Shown here: piece by piece, positions 6,904 to 16,041 of the stretch
How positions within the stretch are numbered: the first letter of the stretch is position 1
Layout: every line of letters begins with the position of its first letter
NCBI RefSeq assembly: GCF_900108225.1
Contig: NZ_FNUZ01000001.1
Location: forward strand, 62,001 to 126,000
Origin: Thalassococcus halodurans
GTDB lineage: Bacteria > Pseudomonadota > Alphaproteobacteria > Rhodobacterales > Rhodobacteraceae
Direction of reading: 5' to 3'
Length of the DNA stretch: 64,000 nt
Position numbers and translations under genes: made by a program
The notes under the pieces: generated by a model
Told to the model about the DNA's origin: nothing
Database searches by the model: none
What the model saw: only the letters and a program-made list of their open reading frames with translations

Positions 6904-8598
6904 ATGAGTATGGATAGCTCTCCCAACCCGATGGTGCCCGCACAAGCAGCGGACACATCGCTTGTTGGCCGTAGCATCAGCGTCGTGTCGCGCCTGACCG
7001 GCATGGCAGATCAACCCGCGCTGCGTCGCGCCCTGCCCGCCGTGGCTATGGTGATGATCGCAGCCGCCAGTCTGGCGCTGTACCTTTTGCTAACACCCTC
7101 GGATCGTGTCGCGCTTCAGCACGGCCTGCCGGAAGCTGAAAAATCCCGTGCGCTGGACGCGCTGATCGCGAACGGCTTTGATGCGAAACTTGATCCCACC
7201 ACAGGCACACTGACCGTCGGTCCTGATGAATTTTACCGTGCCCGCATGGTGCTGGCGTCTGAAGGTCTACCACAGGGTCAGCCTGATGGTCTTTCCACAA
7301 TCACAGACATGCCCATGGGCACCAGCCGTTCGGTCGAGGCCGCGCGCCTGCGTCGGATGCAGGAACTTGATCTGGCCCGTTCGATCACCGAACTGCGCCC
7401 CGTCCGCTCGGCCCGTGTGCATCTTGCCCTGCCCGAGCGTTCGGCATTCGTGCGCGACCAGCAACCGCCGCAAGCCTCTGTCGTTCTGAACCTTGTGCCC
7501 GGAATGTCGATTTCCGAGGCACAAGTGCGTGCCATCGTCAGCCTTGTATCTGCCGCTATCCCGCAGATGCCGCGCGAAAACGTATCGGTGGTCGATCAGA
7601 CAGGCCGCCTTTTGTCGAAAGACCCCGAAGATCCCTTCAACGCCATGACTGACCGCCACATGCGCCATCAGTTGGAGATGGAGACGCTCTACCGTGAACG
7701 CATTCTAGCCCTGATCACACCGATCGTCGGGCCGGGCAATGCGGCGGTCGAAGTGACCTTGGACATCGACTTTACCCGTTCCGAAGTCACCAGCGAAGAA
7801 TATGCCCCCGAACTGACCGCCGTTCGCAGCGAACAAATGAGCTCGCAAACCAGCTCAAGCCGCGAAGCCGGTGGTATCCCGGGTACAGTTGCGAACACGC
7901 CGCCGCCCGAGCCGGTTCTGGGCGATGAGGTCAATCAAGCGGACCAGACCGTTGCGAATGGCAACATGTCCAAGTCCGAGACCCGCAACTATGAAGTCAG
8001 CCGTCGTGTTGAAACGATCCAGCCGGAAAGTGCCGTGATCAGACGGGTCAACGCTGCGGTTCTGCTGCGCACGCCCACACCCGAAGATCCAGAAGCCCCC
8101 GCGACATTCCCCGCCGAAACGCTGGCAGAAATCGAACGTCTGACCAAAGGTGCCGTGGGTTTTGAAGATGGCCGCAACGACGTTGTTATCGTGTCATCCA
8201 GCCCCTTTGTGGATGTCGAAATGGTCGAAGCCACACCCGTATGGCACGAAGCAAGCTGGCTTCCCACTGCGGGACGCATTCTGGCGCAGATCGTGATTTT
8301 CGGCATCATCACACTGGGCGTGCTGCGCCCGTTGCTGAACCGTTTGCTGCCGCCGGTGCAGGACAATTCGACTACTGCCATGAACATTTCCGAATCCGTC
8401 GAAGTCGGCCCTGGCGAAACCCTGTCCACGCTGCGTGCGAAACTGGACGAGGTCGCGCCTGACGCCGAAGACCTGAACGGCGCGCTCAGCTATGAGGAAA
8501 AAATCAAGCTTCTCAAAGGTCTTGCCGAAAGCGAAAGCCCGCGCATCGCCACGGCTTTCCAGAACATGATCGCCTCTGATCAGGAAGTCACCACATGA
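6904..8598 (+). CDS. fliF: Flagellar MS-ring protein FliF
   Basis: 564 residues. A first membrane span lies near 43-64 (AVAMVMIAAASLALYLLL), then the periplasmic ring-building motifs (about 70-430) with ERSAFVRDQQPPQASVVLNL and IPQMPRENVSVVDQTGRLL, a second span near 450-475 (ILAQIVIFGIITLGVLRPLL), and a cytoplasmic tail ending in a FliG-binding segment (SYEEKIKLLKGLAESES). It forms the MS ring in the inner membrane. The middle loop (300-345) is Ser/Thr/Pro-rich. Its stop overlaps the fliG start as ATGA. Confidence 0.97.
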   Translation: MSMDSSPNPMVPAQAADTSLVGRSISVVSRLTGMADQPALRRALPAVAMVMIAAASLALYLLLTPSDRVALQHGLPEAEKSRALDALIANGFDAKLDPTTGTLTVGPDEFYRARMVLASEGLPQGQPDGLSTITDMPMGTSRSVEAARLRRMQELDLARSITELRPVRSARVHLALPERSAFVRDQQPPQASVVLNLVPGMSISEAQVRAIVSLVSAAIPQMPRENVSVVDQTGRLLSKDPEDPFNAMTDRHMRHQLEMETLYRERILALITPIVGPGNAAVEVTLDIDFTRSEVTSEEYAPELTAVRSEQMSSQTSSSREAGGIPGTVANTPPPEPVLGDEVNQADQTVANGNMSKSETRNYEVSRRVETIQPESAVIRRVNAAVLLRTPTPEDPEAPATFPAETLAEIERLTKGAVGFEDGRNDVVIVSSSPFVDVEMVEATPVWHEASWLPTAGRILAQIVIFGIITLGVLRPLLNRLLPPVQDNSTTAMNISESVEVGPGETLSTLRAKLDEVAPDAEDLNGALSYEEKIKLLKGLAESESPRIATAFQNMIASDQEVTT

Positions 8599-9623
8599 AG
8601 GCCGCCGCGATGAGTGAACTTGATATCACAACCCTGACCGGCGTTCAGAAGGCTGCGATCCTGATGATGCTGTTTGGCGAAAAGGCCGCAGCGAACGTTC
8701 TGAAATCCATGAGCCCACATGAAGTGCAGGAACTGGGCGCGGCCATGTACACCGTGCGCGGTGTCAGCCATGAAACCGTAAACGCGGTGCTGGACGAATT
8801 CTTTGACGGGCTGCGCCGACAGACGGATGTAGGCATCGGCGCAAACGCCTACGTGCGCAACGTCCTGACCGGCGCACTTGGCGCGGATAAAGCGCAATCG
8901 GTTCTCAGCCGCATCACTCCGGCCAGCAGCGAACGCCCGATCGAGATTCTGGACTGGATGGATCCCTCTGCCATTTCCGAACTGATCATCGACGAACACC
9001 CACAGATCATGGCGCTAGTGATTGCGTCGCTGGATTACAGTCAGGGTGCTGAAGTACTGAAAATCCTACCGGAAGACTTCCAACCCGAAATCGTTCGCCG
9101 CATCGCCAACCTGCAAACCGTCCAGCCGGACGCGCTGCGCGAGTTGGAAGAAGTCATGCAGCGCAAGTTCAAGGCCAACACCACTTTGCGCGCATCGCAG
9201 ATTGGCGGCGTGAAGGCCGCTGCGCGGATCATGAACTTTACCCGTCAAGACATGGAACAGCGTATCCTCAAGGATATCAAGAAGGACGACAAGGAACTTA
9301 TGGAGTCGTTGCAGGACAACATGTTTGTCTTCGACAATCTCATCAAATCCGAAGACCGGTCGCTTCAGACGCTGCTGCGCGAAATCGATCAGGACGTTCT
9401 TATCCTCGCTCTCAAGGGCGCAGACGATGCCCTGCGCGACAAGCTGTTGGGCTGTGTGTCCAGCCGTGCCGCGCAGACCATTCTGGAAGAAATGGAAAAC
9501 ATGGGACCTGTGCGCCTGACCGCCGTTCAGGAAGCACAAAAGCAGGTCATTTCGGTCGCCCGCCAGATGGCGGATGCGGGAACGATCACGCTCGCCGGTC
9601 GCGGCGGGGAACAGATGGTGTAA
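8595..9623 (+). CDS. fliG: Flagellar motor switch protein FliG
   Basis: 342 residues. The N-terminal FliF-binding domain starts LTGVQKAAILMMLFGEKAA; the middle domain holds ISELIIDEHPQIMALVIASLDYSQGAEVLKILP (the conserved EHPQ motif is present); the C-terminal domain carries the charged torque helix (LLREIDQDVLILALKGADDALRDKLLGCVSSRAAQTILEEMENM) with the residues that meet the stator. It is part of the C-ring on the cytoplasmic face. The start at 8595 is chosen for the ATGA overlap with fliF and a GGAAG site; an internal ATG five codons later is possible. Confidence 0.97.
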   Translation: MKAAAMSELDITTLTGVQKAAILMMLFGEKAAANVLKSMSPHEVQELGAAMYTVRGVSHETVNAVLDEFFDGLRRQTDVGIGANAYVRNVLTGALGADKAQSVLSRITPASSERPIEILDWMDPSAISELIIDEHPQIMALVIASLDYSQGAEVLKILPEDFQPEIVRRIANLQTVQPDALRELEEVMQRKFKANTTLRASQIGGVKAAARIMNFTRQDMEQRILKDIKKDDKELMESLQDNMFVFDNLIKSEDRSLQTLLREIDQDVLILALKGADDALRDKLLGCVSSRAAQTILEEMENMGPVRLTAVQEAQKQVISVARQMADAGTITLAGRGGEQMV

Positions 9624-9626
9624 GGC

Positions 9627-10448
9627 ATGACAGAGACAGCGCCAAAGACCCTTGGTCACGAAGACATCCTCAGCCTGATCCGCGAAGCAGAAGGCCGGTT
9701 CAAACCCCGCGCCCCCCTGTCGACGCAGCCCGAAGGCGAAGATACCGGCAGTTTCCGTCAACGTTCACCCTATGCCCGCGTCGAGGACAGTGCATTTGGC
9801 GCCGCGCCAGAACCCACAGAAAAATCTATTCTAAGCGCTATTCACGACGGGCTGGTGGCCCAGTCTGCCGAACCAGCGGATCAGCCGCCTGCTGAACCAT
9901 CAGATTTCACCCCTGCCCCGCCCGCGCCCGAGATTGATCTGGAAGAGCTGCGCGCCTCAGCCTTCGAGGAAGGCCGCCGTCAGGCAATGGCTGAAATGCA
10001 GGACGAAGTCGCGCAAGCTTTGGAAAAAGGTCGCGAAGAAGGCCGTAGTGAAGCCGCCGCCGTTGTGGCAGAAGCCCGCGATATTTTTCTGGCCGCAACA
10101 AATGCCCTGAACGACGTGGCCGAAAGCGACATGTTCGCCGGCTTTGCCACGCAGCTGACAGACGCGATCCACAGCCTTGCATCCCAACGCGCGGGGCAAG
10201 AAATCGACAAGTCGCCCAAACTGTTCAGCCGCCGGATCGAAAAGCTGGCGGAAAAGGTCGCGCGCGCGTCGGAAGACCTGACCGTCGCCTTCCACCCCGA
10301 CGACCTTTCGGCCATCGGCCCCTACCTTGAGGCAGGCTCACACCTGTCCGAGGCACGCCTGAAAGTCGATATGAACCTGCAGCGTGGCGACGTGAAAATC
10401 GACGGAGGATCAATCGGGCTGCGGGATATTCTGGGGGACCGTAAATGA
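9627..10448 (+). CDS. fliH: Flagellar assembly protein FliH
   Basis: 273 residues. A Pro/Glu-rich N-terminal half (1-100) precedes a glycine/Ala-rich helical stretch with ASAFEEGRRQAMAEMQDEVAQALEKGREEGRS (110-142), the GxxxG-like repeat region typical of FliH, and a V-ATPase-E-like C-terminal part (145-273) ending KIDGGSIGLRDIL. It binds FliI and regulates its ATPase at the export gate. Four bases overlap with fliI. The family is recognised by context and helix pattern more than by strict motif. Confidence 0.88.
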   Translation: MTETAPKTLGHEDILSLIREAEGRFKPRAPLSTQPEGEDTGSFRQRSPYARVEDSAFGAAPEPTEKSILSAIHDGLVAQSAEPADQPPAEPSDFTPAPPAPEIDLEELRASAFEEGRRQAMAEMQDEVAQALEKGREEGRSEAAAVVAEARDIFLAATNALNDVAESDMFAGFATQLTDAIHSLASQRAGQEIDKSPKLFSRRIEKLAEKVARASEDLTVAFHPDDLSAIGPYLEAGSHLSEARLKVDMNLQRGDVKIDGGSIGLRDILGDRK

Positions 10449-11779
10449 ACGCGATCCTGAATAAACTCAGCCGCGTGGTTGCCGATGCCGCGGGCCCCAT
10501 CCAACCGGTTCTGACCGGCACTGTGCACCGCTATGACGGGTTGATCCTTGAATGCGCGGGCTTTCCCGCGAGCCCGGGAACCTTGTGCCATATCGACACC
10601 GAAGACGGACGCGGCGTTCATGGCGAAGTCGTCGGGTTCTCTGACGGTCGCAACCTTCTGTTTCTGGACGAACCGGGCGCACAGATCGCCGTCGGCGCAC
10701 AGGTCAAACGCGTGGGCGACGGACATACGGCCTGTGTCGGCGACAGTCTTCTGGGCCGTGTGATCGACGCCGAGGGCGCGCCTTTGGACGGGTTGCCGGA
10801 ACCCGAATGCGAAGATCACTGGCCGCTGGCGGGCATCCCGCAAAACCCGTTGGCCCGTACACCGGTTGATAACAAACTGGACGTCGGTGTTCGCATCCTG
10901 AACGCGGCCCTGTCCATCGGCCAAGGCCAGCGCGTTGGCATCATCGCGGGTTCAGGCGTTGGTAAGTCGGTTCTGATCGAGATGATGACCCACAACACCG
11001 ACGCGGATGTCGTGGTCGTTGGTCTGATCGGTGAACGTGCCCGAGAAGTGGGTGCTTTTGTCGGCAACATCATGAAGGGCGATACCGCCAGCAAAACCTG
11101 TGTGGTGGCCGTCCCCGCCGACCGGTCCCCCCTTCTTCGGATGCGCGCCGCCCATCGGGCCACCGCGATTGCCGAATACTTCCGCTCTAAGGGCAAGCAG
11201 GTCATGTTGATCATGGATAGCCTGACGCGCGTGGCCCACGCCCGCCGAGAAATCGGTCTGGCTTTGGGTGAACAGCCGACGGCCAAGGGCTATCCCCCGT
11301 CGGTCGTGTCCATCATCCCCAGTTTGATCGAACGCACCGGCCCCGGCCTGCCCGGTGAAGGATCGATCACTGCGTTCTATACCGTTCTGGCGGACGGAGA
11401 TGACACCACGAATGATCCCGTGGTCGACACCGCCCGCGCCATCCTTGACGGGCATCTGGTTCTGTCACGACAGCAGGCACAGATGGGTATCTATCCGGCG
11501 ATTGACGTAACCCAGTCGGTCAGTCGCGTGATGAATGAAATCGTGGATGACGCCCACGAAAGGGCCGCAGTCCGGCTGCGGCGTTTGATTTCGCTCTATA
11601 TGGAAAACCGCGACATGATGCTGATGGGCGCCTATACGCCCGGCCAAGATGTCGATCTGGACGAGGCCGTGACCCTATGGCCGAAGATCGTCGCGCTGAT
11701 CACCCAATCCCGAAATGACAAAGCCAGCTTTGATCAAAGCCGAGCTGCTCTGCTTGACCTGATGGGAATCAAACCATGA
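10445..11779 (+). CDS. fliI: Flagellum-specific ATP synthase FliI
   Basis: 444 residues, usual length. It has an F1-beta-type fold with Walker A GIIAGSGVGKSVLIE (near 164-178), VVVGLIGERAREVGAF, Walker B VMLIMDSLTRVAHARREIGLALGEQP (near 255-280) and the GYPPSVVSIIPSLIERTG motif of the FliI/YscN class. It is the ATPase of the type III export apparatus and works with FliH and FliJ. The start overlaps fliH and the end overlaps fliJ by four bases each. No lesions are visible. Confidence 0.97.
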   Translation: MNAILNKLSRVVADAAGPIQPVLTGTVHRYDGLILECAGFPASPGTLCHIDTEDGRGVHGEVVGFSDGRNLLFLDEPGAQIAVGAQVKRVGDGHTACVGDSLLGRVIDAEGAPLDGLPEPECEDHWPLAGIPQNPLARTPVDNKLDVGVRILNAALSIGQGQRVGIIAGSGVGKSVLIEMMTHNTDADVVVVGLIGERAREVGAFVGNIMKGDTASKTCVVAVPADRSPLLRMRAAHRATAIAEYFRSKGKQVMLIMDSLTRVAHARREIGLALGEQPTAKGYPPSVVSIIPSLIERTGPGLPGEGSITAFYTVLADGDDTTNDPVVDTARAILDGHLVLSRQQAQMGIYPAIDVTQSVSRVMNEIVDDAHERAAVRLRRLISLYMENRDMMLMGAYTPGQDVDLDEAVTLWPKIVALITQSRNDKASFDQSRAALLDLMGIKP

Positions 11780-12189
11780 CCAGAAAAGAAAAACTGACCC
11801 GTCTTCTTGCTATGAAGGAGCGCCAGTCGCTGGCGCGTCAGGCCGCTGCCTTGGCTGAGCAAAAGCTGCAAATGCTACAACAACAGCGGCTTTTGGAAAC
11901 GCTTCAGGTTCTCGTTCAGGAAAAACGTGAAGAGATCGGCAAAGTCACGTCTGTCGGACAGTTGGCGGCCTCGCATTGGATGGGCACGACGCTGGCCACA
12001 CAGATGGGCACAACGGAAAACCATCTGCGCGGCACCAGCGATCTTGTCGCGCAATCCAGCGTGCAGGTGGCCCAAACTTCGCAGCGTCAAAGGGTGCTGA
12101 CAGAACGCGCTGATATGCAAAACCGCAGGGACCGCGCCGAGCGTCAGGACAAAGCCGATGCCGAGCTGTTCGACCGTCCTCGACGATAG
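11776..12189 (+). CDS. fliJ: Flagellar export protein FliJ
   Basis: 137 residues, almost wholly helical and Gln/Glu/Arg-rich (LARQAAALAEQKLQMLQQQ, RVLTERADMQNRRDRAERQ), consistent with the antiparallel coiled coil of FliJ. It lies directly after fliI with a four-base overlap. FliJ stimulates the FliI-FliH ATPase complex and cycles chaperones. Sequence conservation in this family is poor, so the assignment rests on position, size and predicted coiled coil. Confidence 0.82.
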   Translation: MTRKEKLTRLLAMKERQSLARQAAALAEQKLQMLQQQRLLETLQVLVQEKREEIGKVTSVGQLAASHWMGTTLATQMGTTENHLRGTSDLVAQSSVQVAQTSQRQRVLTERADMQNRRDRAERQDKADAELFDRPRR

Positions 12190-12191
12190 GT

Positions 12192-12207
12192 TGGCACAGT
12201 CGTTGCA
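12192..12207 (+). promoter_or_regulatory. Sigma-54 promoter of fliK-fliL-fliM-fliN
   Basis: TGGCACAGTCGTTGCA: GG at 12193-12194, GC at 12205-12206, ten-base spacing. It is an almost perfect consensus match, in the 59-base fliJ-fliK gap. The transcript would begin near 12218, about 30 bases before the fliK ATG. Confidence 0.92.
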
Positions 12208-12248
12208 TCACCCCTCCGAACCAAAACGAACAGTGGAAAATAACTCCC

Positions 12249-13808
12249 ATGACTTCGGCCAGCATTGTTGACTCACTCGGCTCTATCCTTCCCCAGCCCG
12301 GCGCGAAAGCTGCGGGCGTTCTGGCGGAAGGCGAAGAGCATCCGACATTTTCCGATGTTCTAAACCAGACATCCGCGAAATGCGGTGCCCCCTGTTCCGG
12401 CACCGTGGTCGAAGGTGAGGCAGGCAAACCGGTTCTGGACGAAACAGCCGTCGCAGAGCTTCAGGCAGCTACGATACAGGTCGTGGGCAAAGACACCACG
12501 ATCGAGCTTCTGGCTGCGGGTGACGTGTCTGCCACGGCTTTGGCGCTGGCCGCTGGAGCGCTCCAGCAAGGCACAACGACCGAGACATCGCCCCTAGCGT
12601 CCCTGATCGAACAAAAGATCGGCGCGACTGATGTGGCTCCCGATGCCATTGCAGTCGGAAAAGACGTGGTGGCCGATCCCGAAGCGGTAACCTTGGCCGC
12701 TCTGCCGGAAGGCATCGAAATCAAAGACATCGCCGGAATGGTTGGACGCGCAGGTTCGGCTGACGCCAGTGACACGGTCGAGGTTTCAGGCGACATCGAA
12801 CTGACCGACATCACAAAGGCCGTGGATACTGAGGCCGACATATTGAAGACAGCTGCGACCACCGAGACAGTTGATCCGGAAACGGCCACCACGACCGTGG
12901 CGATCGAGCCGACCAAAGACGCCGTCAAAGCAAGCCTGTCCGGAGCCGTCGCAAACGTTGTGGCGGCCACTGTGGCAGCGGCCTCGTCGGACAAGCCAGT
13001 TACAGATGACGCCGAGAACGAAGGCGACGCGCCGTTGTCAGGCATTGTCGATCAGGTCACAGACCTTGCTGCCCGTACATCTGACGATCAGCCTGCCAAA
13101 ACGCAGGAGATCGCCGGTCTGCAGCCTGTGACAGCCGAGGTTGTCGACGCGGTAGCCCGCACTGAATTTGACGCCGCCAAAACGGTATCGCCTGCCATCG
13201 CAGCCGCCGCCTCTGCAGCGAAGACATCCAGCACAACCGTGCAGCAGACCGTGATTGAAACACAGGCCGTGACGGCAAACGTCGCCGACGTCCAGCCGGT
13301 GCAAACCCAGACGACAACAACCGCAACATTTGCAGCGCCCGCACCACAGGAAACCGCGCAAACGCAGGTGGCCTCGGGGACAACCGCGACGCTGCCGATG
13401 CGGGACAGCACTTGGACGTCACAATTGGTCGACACGATTTCGGTGCATGATTTCGGTGATGGCCAGACGCTTGATATCCAACTGACGCCGGAAACGCTTG
13501 GGCGCCTGAAAATCACGATGGAAATGCGGGATGGGCAGGCCATGGTCAGCGTGGTGACAGACAACCCCGAAGCCGCGCGCCTGTTCAACGACAACCAGTC
13601 GCGTCTGGCTGACGTGATGGCCAAAGCCGGCCTGACGCTGGCCAGCCACGATGCTGGCACGGGCGCACAATCTGGTGGCTCTGGCGACAATGCGCAAGGC
13701 GATGGATCGGTTCTGTCCGCCTCGGGCGCGGACACACAGACACAAACGGAAGATGACGTGATCATGAAGGTCGGGGGGGAACAACCTCAGGTCAACGTAG
13801 TGGCGTAA
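12249..13808 (+). CDS. fliK: Flagellar hook-length control protein FliK
   Basis: 519 residues. The first 370 are low-complexity Ala/Thr/Val/Glu-rich sequence, as expected of the exported ruler region. The C-terminal domain (about 385-470) has the FliK signature: LDIQLTPETLGRLKITMEMRDGQAMVSVVTDN, EAARLFNDNQSRLADVMAKAGL. That domain switches FlhB export specificity from hook to filament substrates. It has its own sigma-54 promoter, separating it from the fliE-J operon. No in-frame repeats were noted in the ruler. Confidence 0.93.
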   Translation: MTSASIVDSLGSILPQPGAKAAGVLAEGEEHPTFSDVLNQTSAKCGAPCSGTVVEGEAGKPVLDETAVAELQAATIQVVGKDTTIELLAAGDVSATALALAAGALQQGTTTETSPLASLIEQKIGATDVAPDAIAVGKDVVADPEAVTLAALPEGIEIKDIAGMVGRAGSADASDTVEVSGDIELTDITKAVDTEADILKTAATTETVDPETATTTVAIEPTKDAVKASLSGAVANVVAATVAAASSDKPVTDDAENEGDAPLSGIVDQVTDLAARTSDDQPAKTQEIAGLQPVTAEVVDAVARTEFDAAKTVSPAIAAAASAAKTSSTTVQQTVIETQAVTANVADVQPVQTQTTTTATFAAPAPQETAQTQVASGTTATLPMRDSTWTSQLVDTISVHDFGDGQTLDIQLTPETLGRLKITMEMRDGQAMVSVVTDNPEAARLFNDNQSRLADVMAKAGLTLASHDAGTGAQSGGSGDNAQGDGSVLSASGADTQTQTEDDVIMKVGGEQPQVNVVA

Positions 13809-13817
13809 GAGGTCGAA

Positions 13818-14396
13818 ATGAGTGACGAGCCAGATATCGGAGGCAAGAAAAAGGGCGGCCTTGTCGGCAAGATCCTTATGTTTCTTGGCTTCCTGATTTT
13901 TGCCGGAGGCGGCTTTGCGGGTGGGGTTTTCTACTCGGAACAGCGTCTGTCGCCGTCTGAAGAAGTCTTACGTTTAATCGAAAGGCACGAAGAAGCTATC
14001 GCTGCAGAAGAAGCGGCCGCCGCAGAAGAGGCGGCCGGGCCTAAAAAGGTGGTCAAAGAACAGCCGGAAGAGCCCGTCTTTGCCACCAACTATTTCGAGT
14101 TCGACGAACCTTTGACGACCAACCTAAAGGATTCACGCCGTTTCCTTCAGGTCGGCGTCGGTGTGTCGACCCAGTACGATGAAACCGTCATCGCCAATGT
14201 CGAAGCCCACTCTATGGCGCTTCAGTCGGATATGCTTGCCGTGATCAGCGGATTTTCCGAAGCGGATGTCCAGGGCAAGGAAGGCCGGGACAAGCTGTCC
14301 AAGGCGCTTATGGATGCGATCAACGCGCGGCTGACCGAACTTGAAGGCTTCGGCGGCATCGAAGACGTGTTCTTCCCCAGTTTCGTGTTGCAGTAG
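13818..14396 (+). CDS. fliL: Flagellar basal body-associated protein FliL
   Basis: 192 residues. A short Lys-rich cytoplasmic start is followed by one membrane span (about 17-38, KILMFLGFLIFAGGGFAGGVF), an acidic/Ala-rich helical linker (45-80) and a periplasmic FliL domain (80-192) with FEFDEPLTTNLKDSRRFLQVGVGVST and a C-terminal FFPSFVLQ. FliL encircles the stator and supports torque under load. It follows fliK by nine bases and precedes fliM by nine. Confidence 0.94.
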   Translation: MSDEPDIGGKKKGGLVGKILMFLGFLIFAGGGFAGGVFYSEQRLSPSEEVLRLIERHEEAIAAEEAAAAEEAAGPKKVVKEQPEEPVFATNYFEFDEPLTTNLKDSRRFLQVGVGVSTQYDETVIANVEAHSMALQSDMLAVISGFSEADVQGKEGRDKLSKALMDAINARLTELEGFGGIEDVFFPSFVLQ

Positions 14397-14405
14397 GAGC
14401 GGACT

Positions 14406-15383
14406 ATGGGCTCGCAACCGAAGCCTCATAAACTTTCCACGAACGAAGTTGCGGCCCTTGTTGACGGCCTCAAGAACTTTGATCTGGACGCGTTCGGCGC
14501 AGAAGCAGGCCCCGACGTAAAACCCTATGTATTCGGCAGCGATGACCTGTCGCTTTTGGGGGACTACTACGGGCTTCGCATGATCAACGAACGCTTCTGC
14601 CGTCTGGCCCGTTCGGTTTTTCTGCCCTTTTTGCGGATGCATCCGCGCATCTCCAGCTTCCCGCCCGAAGTCAAAGCCTTTGACTCGGTCTGTGACGAGT
14701 TGGACAACTTCACCAGCCTGACGATCAGCCGGATCGACGAATTGCGCGGCACGCAGATGATCGTGCTTCCGCCCGAGTTCGTGTCCCTGCTGACCGACGC
14801 TTATTACGGTGGACGCGTGGCCTATCTGGATTCCCGCAGACAAGAATTCACCGCCACCGAAAACCGCGTGATCGAGATTGTGACAGACGGATTGAACCGC
14901 GCCTTGGAACTGGCGTGGCGGGATCTGACGCCGCTTTCGTTCACCGTTCAGAACCGCGAAGAGAACCTTCAGTTCGCCACCTTTGTGGACGCCGAAGAAA
15001 TGGTCGTGCGCTGTTCGTTTATCATTCAGCTGCCCGAAGCCGATCCCGCGAACGTCGAACTGCTGTATGCCTTGCAGGCCCTGAAACCATTGGCATCGCA
15101 ACTGCGGTCGCGCATGCAATCGGATCAGGTCACCGAAGACGAAAGCTGGAAAGAACGCCTGGAACGCGCGGTCATGAGCGTGCCGCTCAGCGTAAGCGCC
15201 CGACTGGCCGAACCGACCGTGTCGCTGACCGCGCTGGAAAACGTCACCTCGGGCACAATTGTGCCGGTCGATCTGTCCCCTGCCCCCAAGCTCTACGTCG
15301 AAGGCCGTCCGTATTTTGACGCCGAAGTTGGCGATGTCGCGGGGCGTGCCGCCTTAAATTTGACGCGCAGACTGAACAAGTAA
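14406..15383 (+). CDS. fliM: Flagellar motor switch protein FliM
   Basis: 325 residues. An N-terminal CheY-binding helix is visible at 10-22 (LSTNEVAALVDGL, matching the family pattern LSQxEIDALL). The middle domain contains the ring-packing motif YYGGRVAYLDSR and TATENRVIEIVTDGLNRALELAW. The C-terminal FliN-like domain ends with VPLSVSARLAEPTVSLTALENVTSGTIVPVDL. It is the CheY-P receptor of the C-ring. The middle-domain LGDYYGLRMINERF replaces the usual LEIINERFAR segment but is recognisable. Its N-terminal helix is compared below with repeats in the 42573-45599 product. Confidence 0.94.
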   Translation: MGSQPKPHKLSTNEVAALVDGLKNFDLDAFGAEAGPDVKPYVFGSDDLSLLGDYYGLRMINERFCRLARSVFLPFLRMHPRISSFPPEVKAFDSVCDELDNFTSLTISRIDELRGTQMIVLPPEFVSLLTDAYYGGRVAYLDSRRQEFTATENRVIEIVTDGLNRALELAWRDLTPLSFTVQNREENLQFATFVDAEEMVVRCSFIIQLPEADPANVELLYALQALKPLASQLRSRMQSDQVTEDESWKERLERAVMSVPLSVSARLAEPTVSLTALENVTSGTIVPVDLSPAPKLYVEGRPYFDAEVGDVAGRAALNLTRRLNK

Positions 15384-15398
15384 AAGCGGAGCACCGCC

Positions 15399-15692
15399 AT
15401 GAATGAAAAAACCGACACAACAGAAAGCGGAACCGCAAGCCGGTTGGGCATGCTGTCCAGCGTCAAACTGAAGATGACGGTCGAAGTGGGCCGCACGCAG
15501 ATAACTATCGAGGAATTACTTAGACTTAGCGAAGGTGCCGTGGTCGAACTTGATCGCATGGCCGGTGATCCACTGGATATTCTGGTGAACGGAACGCCCA
15601 TCGCAAAGGGCGAAGTTGTGGTTGTCGGGGAACGGTTCGGCATCCGCTTCGGCGACATCATCGACCCGAAGGAACGTCTGGAGAACCTGTAA
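15399..15692 (+). CDS. fliN: Flagellar motor switch protein FliN
   Basis: 97 residues forming one SpoA/FliN domain: LSSVKLKMTVEVGRTQITIEELLRLSEGAVVELDRMAGDPLDILVNGTPIAKGEVVVVGERFGIRFGDII. This is the complete canonical core with the usual GxPIAxGEVVVV motif. It builds the lower C-ring with FliM and docks FliH during export. It lies 15 bases after fliM with AAGCGGAG before the start. It ends the fliK-led segment; a new sigma-54 promoter follows. Confidence 0.97.
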   Translation: MNEKTDTTESGTASRLGMLSSVKLKMTVEVGRTQITIEELLRLSEGAVVELDRMAGDPLDILVNGTPIAKGEVVVVGERFGIRFGDIIDPKERLENL

Positions 15693-15711
15693 TTTCCCGT
15701 CCCCACCAGTT

Positions 15712-15727
15712 TGGCATGAAAACTGCT
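15712..15727 (+). promoter_or_regulatory. Sigma-54 promoter of fliO-fliP-fliQ-fliR-flhB
   Basis: TGGCATGAAAACTGCT: GG at 15713-15714 and GC at 15725-15726, ten-base spacing. It sits in the 70-base fliN-fliO gap. The transcript would start near 15737, 26 bases before the fliO GTG. Confidence 0.8.
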
Positions 15728-15762
15728 CCTTTGTTGGAAAGACCAACGAAGGAAACGCCCTC

Positions 15763-16041
15763 GTGGAAACTCTCGACCCGACCCGCCTTGTGACCGTTAC
15801 CCTGTTTTTACTGGTGTTGCTGGTCGTCTGGTATTTCGTCCAGCGCTACCGCGGCAGTCTGACATCCAAACTGTCAGCGAACCGGCGACTGGTGATGAAA
15901 GAAGCACTGGCGCTTGGCCATGACCGACGCATCCTGCTGATCGAAGCCGACGGCAAACCGTTTGTCGTGCTGGATAGCCGGAAAGGTACATCCTCTCTGA
16001 CACCGCTAGAGGCCCCCTTGAAATCGGAGGGCACCGAATGA
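15763..16041 (+). CDS. fliO: Flagellar export gate protein FliO
   Basis: 92 residues from GTG 15763. This start follows a GAAGGA ribosome site and lies downstream of the sigma-54 promoter; longer readings of the frame would begin before the promoter. One membrane span (about 10-28, VTVTLFLLVLLVVWYFVQ) precedes a small basic cytoplasmic domain with KEALALGHDRRILLIEADGKPFVVLDS, typical of FliO. FliO helps assemble the FliP ring. Four bases overlap with fliP. Confidence 0.88.
   Translation: METLDPTRLVTVTLFLLVLLVVWYFVQRYRGSLTSKLSANRRLVMKEALALGHDRRILLIEADGKPFVVLDSRKGTSSLTPLEAPLKSEGTE

Noticed and set aside
15616-15762. Longer fliO reading
   Set aside because: It would begin inside fliN and before the sigma-54 promoter; GTG 15763 has a ribosome site and gives the usual short FliO.
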